Translations under genes and position numbers: made by a program | Assembly: GCA_023269915.1 (NCBI GenBank) | Contig: JAGDWZ010000048.1 | Coordinates: 1-37,318, forward strand | Source: Hydrogenobaculum sp. | Lineage (GTDB): Bacteria; Aquificota; Aquificia; Aquificales; Aquificaceae | Length of the DNA: 37,318 nt | Reading direction: 5' to 3' | Notes under the pieces: generated by a model | The model's database searches: none | Told to the model about the DNA's origin: nothing | The model's input: the letters and a program-made list of their open reading frames with translations, nothing else | Shown: in pieces, positions 24,193 through 33,632 of the stretch | Numbering within the stretch: the first letter of the stretch is position 1 | Layout of the letters: every line of letters begins with the position of its first letter

Positions 24193-24960
24193 ATGTATAC
24201 AATGGATATTGAAATTCCAAATCCGGGGTGCGAGCGTTGTACAGAACCTCTTGATTTTGACTTTACGTTTGCATTTCAGCCAATAGTTGATATAGAGCAA
24301 AAAAAGATATTTGCTCACGAAGCCTTAGTAAGAGGTAAAGAAGGACAGGGTGCAGGTTGGGTTTTACAGCATGTAAACGATAAAAATCGTTATAGGTTTG
24401 ACCAAGAGTGCAGGATAAAGTCTATAACCTTGGCGGCAAAGCTTGGTATAAAAACTAAGTTATCTATAAACTTTATGCCAAATGCAGTGTATGTCCCCGA
24501 AGTTTGTATTCGCACTACTATTGAAGCTGCTGATAAAATAGGTTTTGATATTAAAAATATTATATTTGAAGTGCTGGAAGATGAAGAGATAAAAAACCCT
24601 GACAAACTAAAGGATATCTTTTCTTACTATGCAAAAGAAGGATTTGGTACAGCCATAGATGATTTTGGTTCAGGATACGCTGGGCTTACTCTATTGGCGG
24701 AGTTGCAACCTAAATTTATCAAGTTAGACATGTATCTAATTCGTAACGTGCACAAAGAGAAGGCAAAACAATCTATTTTAAACGGTATCATAACTACCGC
24801 AAAAGATATGAATATAGATATTATAGCAGAGGGTATAGAAAACGTAGAAGAGGCTCTATGGCTAAAAGACAAAGGCATAAAACTTATGCAAGGGTATTTA
24901 TTTGCTAAACCTGGCTTTGAGCACTTGTTTGATGAGTCTGAAATAAACTTTCCATTTTAA
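24193..24960 (+). CDS. stand-alone EAL-domain cyclic-di-GMP phosphodiesterase
   Basis: A 255-aa protein that is almost entirely an EAL domain; no GGDEF, PAS or membrane segment is attached. Catalytic features look intact: EALVRG, SINFMPN (Asn), FEVLEDEE (Glu), IDDFGSGYAGL (the DD of loop 6), FIKLD (Lys) and IAEGIE (Glu). It should hydrolyse c-di-GMP to pGpG. The short N-terminus has a CxxC (GCERCTEP) with no clear role. It has a Shine-Dalgarno (aaggaga) and is monocistronic, convergent with the DUF996-like gene. The flagellar genes of the window are a plausible c-di-GMP-dependent output, but no direct link is visible. Confidence 0.92.
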   Translation: MYTMDIEIPNPGCERCTEPLDFDFTFAFQPIVDIEQKKIFAHEALVRGKEGQGAGWVLQHVNDKNRYRFDQECRIKSITLAAKLGIKTKLSINFMPNAVYVPEVCIRTTIEAADKIGFDIKNIIFEVLEDEEIKNPDKLKDIFSYYAKEGFGTAIDDFGSGYAGLTLLAELQPKFIKLDMYLIRNVHKEKAKQSILNGIITTAKDMNIDIIAEGIENVEEALWLKDKGIKLMQGYLFAKPGFEHLFDESEINFPF

Positions 24961-24964
24961 CAGA

Positions 24965-25534
24965 TTAAGCTCTAAGCTCTACCTCATCTGGGGCTGTGAA
25001 AAAAGCTATAGCTAAGAGTATCCATCCTACAAACAATACAATACCCCCTATACCAAACAAAATTATCGTAATAGCGCCTATAAACATAGTAAGCCCAGCC
25101 GTTTTAAATAAATTATGGTTAATAGCTAAACCAAGCATAGCATAAGCCTCTTTATAAAAATAAGTGGCTCCTACAAATAGAAAATAAAACAATATCATCG
25201 TAGAGATTATACCAACACCTATACCACTCCAAGCATACATAAAGCCAGAAAACACAGCAACGCTCATAAAACTCATCAAACCAAATACAATAGCTATAAT
25301 CCAGCCACTTAGCCCCAATACAAAACCTATTATGAATTTATTAAAAATTTCTGGCTTTTTAATCATGTTACTAATTTGATAAATGCTTAATATAAGAAGT
25401 ATGCCTCCTATGATCCAAAGAGCCGTTCCTATAAATGGTAAAACGCCTAAAAGCATCAGTATAACCCCAATGCCACCAAGCAATTTCTGTGTAGATATAT
25501 TTACTTTGTTATAAGTTGGGTTGTTTTCTTCCAT
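24965..25534 (-). CDS. DUF996-like integral membrane protein
   Basis: A 189-aa protein with five to six hydrophobic segments rich in Gly/Ile. It begins with the pattern of DUF996 proteins (STQKLLGGIGVILMLLGVLPFIGTALWIIGGILLILSIYQIS), which in that family is a short polar N-terminus followed by two spans. The function of the family is unknown. It has a strong Shine-Dalgarno (aggagg) and a TATAAT at 25560-25555 on the minus strand. It follows the P-type ATPase gene on the same strand after 58 nt and is convergent with the EAL gene, 4 nt away. Confidence 0.75.
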   Translation of the reverse strand: MEENNPTYNKVNISTQKLLGGIGVILMLLGVLPFIGTALWIIGGILLILSIYQISNMIKKPEIFNKFIIGFVLGLSGWIIAIVFGLMSFMSVAVFSGFMYAWSGIGVGIISTMILFYFLFVGATYFYKEAYAMLGLAINHNLFKTAGLTMFIGAITIILFGIGGIVLFVGWILLAIAFFTAPDEVELRA

Positions 25535-25592
25535 TGTTTTTTCCTCCTATTACTATTATAACTTATACATTCCTTTTTTGATGAAAAAAATA

Positions 25593-27623
25593 TTACATAT
25601 TTTCTATCCTTGAAGAGTTGTAGACAACGCTTACGCTACTTATAATCATGAATACCGCTGACCATATTGGTTGGATAAGACCAGCCATAGCTAAAGCAAT
25701 GCCAAAGGTGTTGTAAACGCTTGCCCATATAAAATTTGAGTATATTATTTTTTTTACCTTTTGAGAGAATTTTATAATCCAAGGTATGGCTTTTAAGTTT
25801 TTGTTAAAAAGCAAAATACTAGCAGATATCCTTGCTACACCAGAAGCGTTTGCCACCGCTACACTCACATCGCTTACGCTCATAGCCAGAGCATCGTTTA
25901 TGCCGTCTCCCACATACATTATTTTTGAGCCTTTGGCTTTTTTATCCATTACAACCCTTTGTTTGTCGTGAGGTTTCAAAGACCAATAAACCTCATCAAA
26001 CAAGCTAGAAAACTCTTCCACAAAGGCCTTTTCATCCCCAGAGATAAGACCCACTTTATATCCCATCTCTTTTAACCTTTTTACGGCCTCCACAGCATTT
26101 TCATCTATCTTTTGTTTAAAATAAAGCACTCCTTCAAGCTTACCATCCACAGACACATACACACAAGATACGTTTTCTTTACAGCTTAGATTTGTTATAC
26201 CGCTTTTTTCCATAAGCTCTTTCGAGCCTATCTGCCATTTTTTATTTTCTACAAAAGCCTCAATACCATAACCGGGCAATATTCTTACGTTGCTTGGTTT
26301 TAAAAAATCTCCTTGATAGTAGTTTAATAGGCTTTTAGCGATAGGATGTTTTGAGTAGTTTTCAATAGAAGCTACCTTTTTAAGAAAATCTTTTTCATTA
26401 CCAAAGTGCTTATAACCGCTGTACTCCAAATTTTCCAAAGTGATGGTACCAGTCTTATCAAAAAGCACCTCGTTTATATGCCTAACGTTGTAAAGGGCTC
26501 TTAAATTTTGAAGGATTATGCCTCTTCTTGCCAAAGAGTTGGCAGCGTTCCACAAAGCCAAGGGCGCAGCCACGTTAAAAGCGCAAGGGCAAGCTATCAA
26601 AAGCACCGCCAAAGAGCTCATCAAAGCCTTATCAAAGCCAGATTTATAATACCAAAAGCCAAAGGTTATAAGAGAAAGTGTTATAATGGTGGGGACAAAT
26701 ATAGCTGAAATCTTATCCGCTATGTTTTTCTCTGGTGCAAAAGAAAGTTTTGCAAGCTCTATATTTTCTATAATTTTATTTATGGTGTTTGAGTTAAAAT
26801 CGTTTATAGCTTTTATTAAAAAACTCCCATCTATGCTAACGCTCCCAGCATAAACGCTGTCGCCTTCAAACTTAGCAACGGGCTTTTGCTCACCTGTAAA
26901 AAAGCTCTCTTTTACAAACCCTTGCCCTTCTATTATAATGCCGTCTACTGGTATTATCTCATCTGGTTTTACTTTTACTATATCTCCTATTTTTACTTCG
27001 TCTATTCTTACAGTTTTCTCAACGCCGTTTTCTACAACAACAGCATAGCTTGGCAAAAGATCTTTCACTTCACCTATACTTTTAGCAGCTCTATATCTAC
27101 CAAAAGCCTCTATAAACTTTCCAAAAGCTGATAACGCCACTATCATAGTAGCGGTTTCATAGTAGGGAGTACCTACTCCCATAATGGTAGAATAAATAGA
27201 TATACCGTAAGCGGAAAAAGCACCTATCGCTATCAAAAGGTCTGTGGTAATAGATTTTCTCAGAAGGGCTTTTACAGAGTTTACAAGGTAATCAAAGCCA
27301 ATAAGTGCCATAACAGGTGTTGAAAGAAGAAGCAAGAAGTAGTTTGTGAGTCTCACTATAGGGTCATGGGAAGTTTTTGAAACATCCCCTCCATATATGG
27401 TAAAAGAAAGCATCATCACATAACCAGCCAAGAAAAAGCTTATGCCAAACTTTATAAAAAACTTTTGGACGCTTTGAGAAGTCTCGTTTCCAGAGATTTT
27501 GTTTACAAGATAACACCCAGTACAGCAAAATTCCCTATCTACACCTTTTACGTTGAAAACGATAGGATTTCCAGATATACCTATACCGCATTGATAACAT
27601 CTATGAATAGAGGCTTCATCCAT
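25593..27623 (-). CDS. P1B-type metal-transporting ATPase (CopA/CcoI-like)
   Basis: A 676-aa P-type ATPase. The N-terminus has a small cysteine cluster (C9-x2-C12 and C33, C34, C37: CYQCG...FCCTGC), as in CcoI/FixI-type pumps. It has the membrane metal site CPC (ACPCAFN, about residues 345-347), phosphorylation motif DKTGTIT (D389), SKHPIAKSL (HP motif), TGEQKP and GDGINDALA. CcoI-type pumps deliver copper for cbb3/ba3 oxidase assembly; CopA exports copper. The usual GMTCxxC heavy-metal-associated domain between the cluster and the first span is missing, so the protein is shorter than typical (about 750-800 aa). It has a consensus promoter and no Shine-Dalgarno. Confidence 0.9.
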   Translation of the reverse strand: MDEASIHRCYQCGIGISGNPIVFNVKGVDREFCCTGCYLVNKISGNETSQSVQKFFIKFGISFFLAGYVMMLSFTIYGGDVSKTSHDPIVRLTNYFLLLLSTPVMALIGFDYLVNSVKALLRKSITTDLLIAIGAFSAYGISIYSTIMGVGTPYYETATMIVALSAFGKFIEAFGRYRAAKSIGEVKDLLPSYAVVVENGVEKTVRIDEVKIGDIVKVKPDEIIPVDGIIIEGQGFVKESFFTGEQKPVAKFEGDSVYAGSVSIDGSFLIKAINDFNSNTINKIIENIELAKLSFAPEKNIADKISAIFVPTIITLSLITFGFWYYKSGFDKALMSSLAVLLIACPCAFNVAAPLALWNAANSLARRGIILQNLRALYNVRHINEVLFDKTGTITLENLEYSGYKHFGNEKDFLKKVASIENYSKHPIAKSLLNYYQGDFLKPSNVRILPGYGIEAFVENKKWQIGSKELMEKSGITNLSCKENVSCVYVSVDGKLEGVLYFKQKIDENAVEAVKRLKEMGYKVGLISGDEKAFVEEFSSLFDEVYWSLKPHDKQRVVMDKKAKGSKIMYVGDGINDALAMSVSDVSVAVANASGVARISASILLFNKNLKAIPWIIKFSQKVKKIIYSNFIWASVYNTFGIALAMAGLIQPIWSAVFMIISSVSVVYNSSRIENM

Positions 27624-27631
27624 TCATTCTG

Positions 27632-27660
27632 ATTTTAAATGTTAAATGAGCGTTTGTCAA
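27632..27660 (-). promoter_or_regulatory. near-consensus promoter of the P-type ATPase gene
   Basis: Minus strand: TTGACA (27660-27655), a 17-nt spacer, TAAAAT (27637-27632), then 8 nt to the ATG at 27623. It is the best -35/-10 pair in the window; the mRNA would be leaderless or have a leader of 1-2 nt. Confidence 0.7.
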
Positions 27661-27669
27661 TGGTATAAT
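27661..27669 (+). promoter_or_regulatory. extended -10 promoter of the glyQ operon
   Basis: TGGTATAAT (TATAAT at 27664-27669 with TGn) directly abuts the -35 hexamer of the divergent ATPase promoter. It would give a leader of about 25 nt holding the glyQ Shine-Dalgarno (ggagg). Confidence 0.55.
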
Positions 27670-27700
27670 AGTATATTGAGAAATTTTTACGGAGGATTTC

Positions 27701-28549
27701 GTGTATTTTCAAGAGATAATACTCAACTTACAGGATTTTTGGTCTAAAAACGGATGCGCTATAATGCAAGGCTACGATATAGAAGTGGGAGCCGGGACCA
27801 TGAACCCAGCTACTTTTTTGAGGGTGCTCGGCAAGAAGCCTTTTAACGGAGCTTATGTAGAACCCTCAAGAAGGCCAAAAGATGGAAGATACGGAGAAAA
27901 CCCAAACAGACTACAACATTATTTCCAATTTCAAGTGATATTAAAACCAGCCAAAGAAAACTCCCAAGAGCTTTATCTTAAAAGCTTAGAAACCCTGGGT
28001 ATAGACCAAAACCTTCACGATATAAGGTTTGTAGAAGATGATTGGGAAAGCCCTACGCTTGGTGCTTGGGGTCTTGGATGGGAAGTATGGTTAGATGGAA
28101 TGGAGATAACACAGTTTACCTACTTTCAACAAGCAGGGGATATAGATTTGGACCTCATAGCTTGCGAAATCACCTACGGGCTTGAACGCATAGCGATGTA
28201 TCTTCAAAATGTTGACAACGTGTTTGATTTAAAATGGAACAAAGACCTCACCTACAGAGATATATATTTTGAGTTTGAAAAAGAGTGGTCTGTATACAAC
28301 TTTGAAAAATCAAACCAAGATAGGCTTTTTAAGCTTTTTGAAATATACGAAGAAGAAGCAAAATCTCTTATAGAAGAAAAGCTCGTATACCCAGCTTACG
28401 ACTATGTGCTAAAGTGCTCTCACACTTTTAACCTTCTAGATGCAAGGGGCGCGATATCTGTCCAAGAAAGAACCAACTACATAAAACGCATAAAACATAT
28501 GGCATCTCAAGTGGCTTCTTTATACATAGAAAAGGAGAACAACCTATGA
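27701..28549 (+). CDS. glyQ: glycyl-tRNA synthetase alpha subunit
   Basis: A 282-aa catalytic subunit of the bacterial alpha2beta2 enzyme. Typical sequences are [52 protein letters not shown] and the [21 protein letters not shown] block. The length is normal (about 280-300 aa). The start is GTG with a good Shine-Dalgarno (cggagg), giving VYFQEI as first residues. It is the first gene of a seven-gene run to 37086 and overlaps glyS by 4 nt. Confidence 0.97.
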   Translation: MYFQEIILNLQDFWSKNGCAIMQGYDIEVGAGTMNPATFLRVLGKKPFNGAYVEPSRRPKDGRYGENPNRLQHYFQFQVILKPAKENSQELYLKSLETLGIDQNLHDIRFVEDDWESPTLGAWGLGWEVWLDGMEITQFTYFQQAGDIDLDLIACEITYGLERIAMYLQNVDNVFDLKWNKDLTYRDIYFEFEKEWSVYNFEKSNQDRLFKLFEIYEEEAKSLIEEKLVYPAYDYVLKCSHTFNLLDARGAISVQERTNYIKRIKHMASQVASLYIEKENNL

Positions 28550-30558
28550 ACAATATACTTTTAGAACTTCAAACGGAAGAGCTTCCCTCTTCATTTTTGC
28601 TAAAAGCCAACGAAACTCTTAAAGATACAGCAAAAGCCTTTTTAAAAGAAAAAAACGTAGAGTCAAACGAAGACATAAAAATATTCACAACTCCAAGAAG
28701 AATAGGTATTTTGATAGAAAATTTACCAGATTCAAACAAAAAAGAGGAAATCCTTGTAATAGGACCTCCTTATGAGGCTTGCTACAAAGATGGATTGCCC
28801 ACAAAAGCTTTAGAGGCTTTTCTTAAGAAAAACAACGCTTCTTTAGATGAGGCTTTTAAATACGAAAAGCAAGGCGGTATATATATAGCCATAAAAAAAC
28901 AAGTGGGCGGTATATCTATAGAAGAGCTTTTCAAAGAGTTTCCAGATTTTGTGATAAAATCTTTGACCTACAAGAAGATGATGAGATGGGACAACTCTTC
29001 AATGAGATTTCCAAGACCCATAAGAGGTATAGCACTTATTTTAAACGATAAGCCTATATACCCTTACAAAAACACTTCAAGAGGTCATAGGTTTTTATCA
29101 AACGAATTTGTTATAGAAAACGCCAAGTCTTACGAGGAGCTTTTAAAAAAGCATTTTGTAATACCTACTTTCAAAGAGCGTAGAGATATTATATTAGATT
29201 TGGTTTTATCAAAAGCCAAAGAACTAAACATAACCCCAGACTACGAAGAGGAGCTTATAGATGAAATCACAAACTTGGTAGAATACCCTTACCTTGTGAT
29301 AGGAGAGTTTGAAAAAGAGTTTTTAAGCTTGCCAGATGTTGTCATCAAGACTGTGCTTGCTCATCATCAAAAGTTTATAACCACAAAAAAAGATAGCATT
29401 ACAAACATTTTTTTTGGTATATCAAACATAGAAGACAAAAAAGGCTATATAAAAGACGGTTATCAAAAGGTGGTAAAAGCAAGGCTAAGGGACGCCGTAT
29501 TTTTCTACAACGAAGACTTAAAAAGACCCTTTGATTTTTTTGTAGAAGAACTAAAAGGCATCATGTTTCATCACAAGCTTGGAACGATGTTTGACAAGAC
29601 TAAAAGACACGTAGCCTTAGGGGAGTATTTGTCTTTGGCTTTTAACACAAAAAAAGAAATACTTTTAAAAGCCTGCAAACTTTCTTTGTTTGATATAGCC
29701 ACCAACATGGTAAAGGAGTTTGACGAACTTCAAGGCTATATGGGCATGATATATGCAAAAGCCAAAAACGAAGATGAAGAGCTATCGAAAGCCCTTTTAG
29801 AACAGTATATGCCAGACAAGATAGAAGGTGTCCCATCCACAAAAACGGGAGCTTTGCTTGGTATTATAGTAAAATCAGACAACATAGTATCTTTGATAGG
29901 GGCTGGTGAGATTCCAAAAGGCACATCAGATGCTTACGGCATAAAGAGAAACATATACGGTGTTATAAAAACCGTTTTAGAGCAGGATATCGATATAGAT
30001 TTAGAGGGGCTTTTCCAAAAAGTCTATGAGCTTTTAGAAAACAAAGCAAAGCTCCTTAGCTACGAAGAGATATTAAAGCATGTAAAAAATCTCTTTAGAA
30101 CAAGGCTAAACACGTATTTTGAAGAGTATCCTTACGATATAGTAAGGGCAGTGTTGGAAGTAGAAGACCCTTTAAGGGTAAAAACTATAAAAAGCAAAGT
30201 AGAGCTTTTATCCTCTAACAGAGACATAGTAGAAAACATAGCAAAAGTGTATAAAAGGATAAGAAAAATACTGCCAAAGGATTTTACACCAAAGGATATA
30301 AAAGAGGGGCTTTTTGAAAACCACTTGGAAGAAGAACTTTACAAGATTTCAAAAGAAACAAAAGACAAAGAGCTTTCCAAAGAGCTGTTAGATTATATAA
30401 ACGACAATAAGAAGATAGTGGATGAATTTTTTGATAAAATACTTGTTATGGCTGAAAACATGGATGTAAGAAACAACAGACTTAGCTTGCTTTATAATAT
30501 CTATAAAAGCCTAAAACGTATAGCAGATTTTGAACACATTGTTATAAAGGAGGCATAA
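28546..30558 (+). CDS. glyS: glycyl-tRNA synthetase beta subunit
   Basis: A 670-aa tRNA-binding and assembly subunit. The N-terminal [15 protein letters not shown] is diagnostic, followed by the [10 protein letters not shown] region, the MRWD...FPRPIRGI block and the C-terminal DALR-like anticodon-binding helices ([12 protein letters not shown] near residue 640). The length is normal (about 670-690 aa). The start overlaps the glyQ stop (ATGA), and the aldolase gene follows after 1 nt. Confidence 0.96.
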   Translation: MNNILLELQTEELPSSFLLKANETLKDTAKAFLKEKNVESNEDIKIFTTPRRIGILIENLPDSNKKEEILVIGPPYEACYKDGLPTKALEAFLKKNNASLDEAFKYEKQGGIYIAIKKQVGGISIEELFKEFPDFVIKSLTYKKMMRWDNSSMRFPRPIRGIALILNDKPIYPYKNTSRGHRFLSNEFVIENAKSYEELLKKHFVIPTFKERRDIILDLVLSKAKELNITPDYEEELIDEITNLVEYPYLVIGEFEKEFLSLPDVVIKTVLAHHQKFITTKKDSITNIFFGISNIEDKKGYIKDGYQKVVKARLRDAVFFYNEDLKRPFDFFVEELKGIMFHHKLGTMFDKTKRHVALGEYLSLAFNTKKEILLKACKLSLFDIATNMVKEFDELQGYMGMIYAKAKNEDEELSKALLEQYMPDKIEGVPSTKTGALLGIIVKSDNIVSLIGAGEIPKGTSDAYGIKRNIYGVIKTVLEQDIDIDLEGLFQKVYELLENKAKLLSYEEILKHVKNLFRTRLNTYFEEYPYDIVRAVLEVEDPLRVKTIKSKVELLSSNRDIVENIAKVYKRIRKILPKDFTPKDIKEGLFENHLEEELYKISKETKDKELSKELLDYINDNKKIVDEFFDKILVMAENMDVRNNRLSLLYNIYKSLKRIADFEHIVIKEA

Positions 30559-30559
30559 A

Positions 30560-31363
30560 ATGAGCATCGGTAAAAAAATAAGGCTTGAACGTATCATCAA
30601 CAGAGAAACCCAAAAAACCATCATAGTACCAATGGACCACGGCGTAAGCTCAGGGCCCATAGAAGGTCTCGTGGATATGAAAAAAACCATAGATGCGGTG
30701 TCAAAAGGCGGTGCAAACGCAGTTTTGATGCACAAAGGGCTTGTAAAAGCAGGACACAGGGGCTCTGGTAAAGATATAGGCCTCATAATACACCTTTCAG
30801 CTTCCACAGACCACTCACCCACAAAGAACGACAAGGTGTTGGTATGCACCGTAGAAGAAGCCATAAGACTTGGAGCAGACGCCGTGTCTATACACGTCAA
30901 TATCGGGGCTCCGATGGAAAGGGAAATGTTAAGAGATTTTGGTTTTATATCAAGAGTTTGCGATGAATGGGGAATGCCACTTTTAGCTATGGTATACGCA
31001 AGAGGCCATGAGATAAAACCTCAAGATCAATACGATAAGACCTTTGTAGCACACTGCGCAAGGATAGGAGAAGAACTTGGAGCAGATTTGGTGAAAGTGC
31101 CCTATACAGGAGATGTAGAATCTTTCAAAGAGGTGGTAAAGGGTACTCATATACCTGTGGTGATAGCAGGTGGACCCAAGATGAAAACCGAAAAAGACGT
31201 ACTTGAGATGGTGGAAGGTGCTATAAAAGCCGGAGCAGCAGGGCTTTCTATTGGAAGAAACATATTCCAAGCCAAAGACCCAGAAAAGATAACAAGAGCC
31301 ATGTACATGATAGTGCATGAGGGTAAAACCGCAGAAGAAGCATCAAAATTTTTACACTCATAA
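30560..31363 (+). CDS. DhnA-type class I aldolase / ADH-synthase-like protein
   Basis: A 267-aa (beta/alpha)8 aldolase of the DhnA/FbaB group. Residues matching the archaeal family are D26 ([10 protein letters not shown]), the [10 protein letters not shown] strand, Y146 (MVYARGHE), Schiff-base lysine K179 (LVKVPYTGD) and the phosphate loop IAGGPK plus SIGRNIFQ. By overall similarity it is close to 2-amino-3,7-dideoxy-D-threo-hept-6-ulosonate (ADH) synthase (MJ0400-like). Archaeal-type class I fructose-1,6-bisphosphate aldolase is the alternative. With ppsA in the same operon, a gluconeogenic aldolase role is reasonable. Sequence alone does not decide. It has a Shine-Dalgarno (aaggagg). Confidence 0.85.
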   Translation: MSIGKKIRLERIINRETQKTIIVPMDHGVSSGPIEGLVDMKKTIDAVSKGGANAVLMHKGLVKAGHRGSGKDIGLIIHLSASTDHSPTKNDKVLVCTVEEAIRLGADAVSIHVNIGAPMEREMLRDFGFISRVCDEWGMPLLAMVYARGHEIKPQDQYDKTFVAHCARIGEELGADLVKVPYTGDVESFKEVVKGTHIPVVIAGGPKMKTEKDVLEMVEGAIKAGAAGLSIGRNIFQAKDPEKITRAMYMIVHEGKTAEEASKFLHS

Positions 31364-31376
31364 ATAGGAGATAAAA

Positions 31377-32159
31377 ATGATATTAAAAGGTAAAAAAGCT
31401 CTTATAATGGGTTTAGCAAACGACAAAAGCATAGCTTACGGTATTGCCAAAAGCTTTAAACGAGAAGGAGCCGAAATAGCCATAAGCTACGCCGGTGAAT
31501 CTGTGAAAAAAAGGGTTATGCCTATAGCAGAGGAGCTTGGTACAGAGCTTGTTTTTGAGTGCGATGTATCAAAAGACCAAGACATAGAAAACCTAGCCAA
31601 CAACATAAAAGAAGTCTGGAACAATATAGATATAGTAGTACACTCTATAGCCTACGCCCCAAAAGATGAGTTTAAAAACGGGGTTATAGATACCACGAGA
31701 GCTGGTTTTGGTATAGCAATGGATATATCAGTTTATTCTTTTATAGCTGTTGTAAGGGCTTTTTCAAGCATAATGAACGAAGAAGGAGCTTTCTTGACGC
31801 TTTCTTACTACGGGGCTCAAAAGGTAGTACCTCACTACAACGTCATGGGTATAGCAAAAGCAGCCTTAGAAAGTGCTACAAGGTATCTGGCTTTTGACAT
31901 AGCAAAGAAAAATCAAAGAGCAAACTGCATATCCGCAGGTCCTATTAAAACTTTATCCGCTTACAGCATCACCGGATTTCACCTTCTAATGGAACACACG
32001 GTAAGGGTAAGTCCTTTAGGAAGGCATGTAACCATAGAAGAGGTGGGAGATACGGCAGCGTTTTTGTGTAGCGAGTGGGCAAGAGGCATCACAGGTCAAA
32101 CCATATACGTAGATAGCGGTTACAGTATAATGGGTGTCTCTGACAAAGAAGAAGAGTAA
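31377..32159 (+). CDS. fabI: enoyl-ACP reductase (NADH)
   Basis: A 260-aa short-chain dehydrogenase of the FabI type, which performs the last reduction of each fatty-acid elongation cycle. The altered cofactor loop is GLANDKSIAYGIAK, and catalytic residues are Y144, Y154 and K161 (LSYYGAQKVVPHYNVMGIAK). The C-terminal end GQTIYVDSGYSIMG is typical. The length is normal (about 255-265 aa). It has a Shine-Dalgarno (aggaga) and lies 13 nt after the aldolase gene and 11 nt before the molybdopterin-like gene. Confidence 0.96.
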   Translation: MILKGKKALIMGLANDKSIAYGIAKSFKREGAEIAISYAGESVKKRVMPIAEELGTELVFECDVSKDQDIENLANNIKEVWNNIDIVVHSIAYAPKDEFKNGVIDTTRAGFGIAMDISVYSFIAVVRAFSSIMNEEGAFLTLSYYGAQKVVPHYNVMGIAKAALESATRYLAFDIAKKNQRANCISAGPIKTLSAYSITGFHLLMEHTVRVSPLGRHVTIEEVGDTAAFLCSEWARGITGQTIYVDSGYSIMGVSDKEEE

Positions 32160-32170
32160 GAGGTTATATC

Positions 32171-33616
32171 TTGCTGGAGTCTTTAAGCTCAAAAGAATTT
32201 GATAAAGAACTAATAGGTTATTGCATAGGTTGTAATTGTGGGTGTAAGTTTATAGCTTATATAAAAGATAACAAAATAGTGGATGTCACAGGGCATCCTT
32301 CCGATAGGCTTGGGATGGGTAGTTTTTGCACGAAAGGTATAGCCCTCGTCCAAGAGCTTCCTTTTTCGGAGCTTAGGTTAAAAGAATCAGATAAACCCAG
32401 TATAGATTTAAGCAACGACATAGGGATATATGTAGATAGATTTTGTACCGACGAAGAGCTTCAAAGGGCTTTTTCTTTTACAGAAAACGTATACTCAAAT
32501 ATGCTTTACGTTGAAAAGCCTAAAACTATAGAAATAGAAAATATACCCGATAAAAAGGTAATCCTAAACATATCAGAACCCTCTTACTACGATGTAATGC
32601 TATCAAGGTGGATTATAGATGCAAAACAAAAAGGAGCAAAGCTTTTCAGCGCTGGTGCGATGTTTACAAACATAATGTTTAAATCACACTATAAAAAGTT
32701 GATAGAGCCATATCAGTTTTTAAGCTTTTTAGAAAACATAAAAAACGCCTTTGATATAGGACATAGCGAAGATGAGTTTATAAACAAATTTGCCACATTT
32801 TCTACAAAATTAAGTAGCGCTCTTATAATAATAGAAGATAGTTATATTAAGATAGATAGAGATTTCGTTTTAGGATTTTTAAAACATATGAAAGAAAAAT
32901 ACAACATAGATTACATCATCACCGGCAACATAACCCATTGGCCTGTCAAGAATATAAAAGAACATTTAAAAGACATAGAAAATCACAACGTTATCATAAA
33001 CGTAGGGGACATGTTTAGACATATACCAGATAACAAGCTAGAAAGCTTTTCTAAAAAAGATATACTGAGCCTTTCTCATATGGCAAACATGAGCGTCAAC
33101 CTATCCAAATATTATCTTCCAAGAAAGTTTTTTATAGAGATGGATTTTACTAAGAAAACGGCGTTTTTAGATGTAAGTGCCAAAAAACTCTTTGAAAATG
33201 AAAACTCTTATACGCTTCTTGATATAATACCGGATGTTAAAAATATTTCTCATATTAAAAGCCCAAAATACGAGCCTACAAATCTAAACGGTTATGCACT
33301 TTTTGTGGGCAACAGCGTAGTAGACGATATGGGACATTACTCAAGGTGGCTTCACGAAATAGAGTCAAACCAATACGTATATATAAACAAAACGCTGGGA
33401 GATAGCATAAGTATAGCCGACGGAGAGCTTTTAGAAATCACTACCGAATACGGAAAAGCCATCTTCAAAGTAAAAATTTCTGCAAATATACCAAACAACA
33501 CATTTTTTATATCCAACGGCTTTGATGAATATCAGCCCTTTTACGAAGGAGTAAGACCAGGGGTTTTAACTATTGACAAAAGTTTTATACCGGTGGTAAG
33601 ATATAGAAAGGTATAA
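32171..33616 (+). CDS. shortened molybdopterin-oxidoreductase-like protein with N-terminal [4Fe-4S] site
   Basis: A 481-aa protein. The N-terminus has the Fe4S4 motif of the molybdopterin oxidoreductase family: C18-x2-C21-x3-C25 ... C53 (GYCIGCNCGCKF, GSFCTKG), followed by LPFSELRLK. The C-terminal ~110 residues (from NGYALFVGNSVVDDMGHYS through GDSISIADGELLEITTEYGKAIFKVKI) resemble the molydop_binding beta-barrel. The middle (about 110-360) is much shorter than in catalytic family members (usually over 650 aa), and I cannot identify a Cys/SeCys/Ser molybdenum ligand. The start is TTG with aagagg 7 nt upstream. It may be an electron-transfer or structural relative (compare NuoG, FwdB) rather than an active Mo enzyme. 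Confidence 0.6.
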   Translation: MLESLSSKEFDKELIGYCIGCNCGCKFIAYIKDNKIVDVTGHPSDRLGMGSFCTKGIALVQELPFSELRLKESDKPSIDLSNDIGIYVDRFCTDEELQRAFSFTENVYSNMLYVEKPKTIEIENIPDKKVILNISEPSYYDVMLSRWIIDAKQKGAKLFSAGAMFTNIMFKSHYKKLIEPYQFLSFLENIKNAFDIGHSEDEFINKFATFSTKLSSALIIIEDSYIKIDRDFVLGFLKHMKEKYNIDYIITGNITHWPVKNIKEHLKDIENHNVIINVGDMFRHIPDNKLESFSKKDILSLSHMANMSVNLSKYYLPRKFFIEMDFTKKTAFLDVSAKKLFENENSYTLLDIIPDVKNISHIKSPKYEPTNLNGYALFVGNSVVDDMGHYSRWLHEIESNQYVYINKTLGDSISIADGELLEITTEYGKAIFKVKISANIPNNTFFISNGFDEYQPFYEGVRPGVLTIDKSFIPVVRYRKV

Positions 33617-33632
33617 ACTTAGGAGGTTTAAA

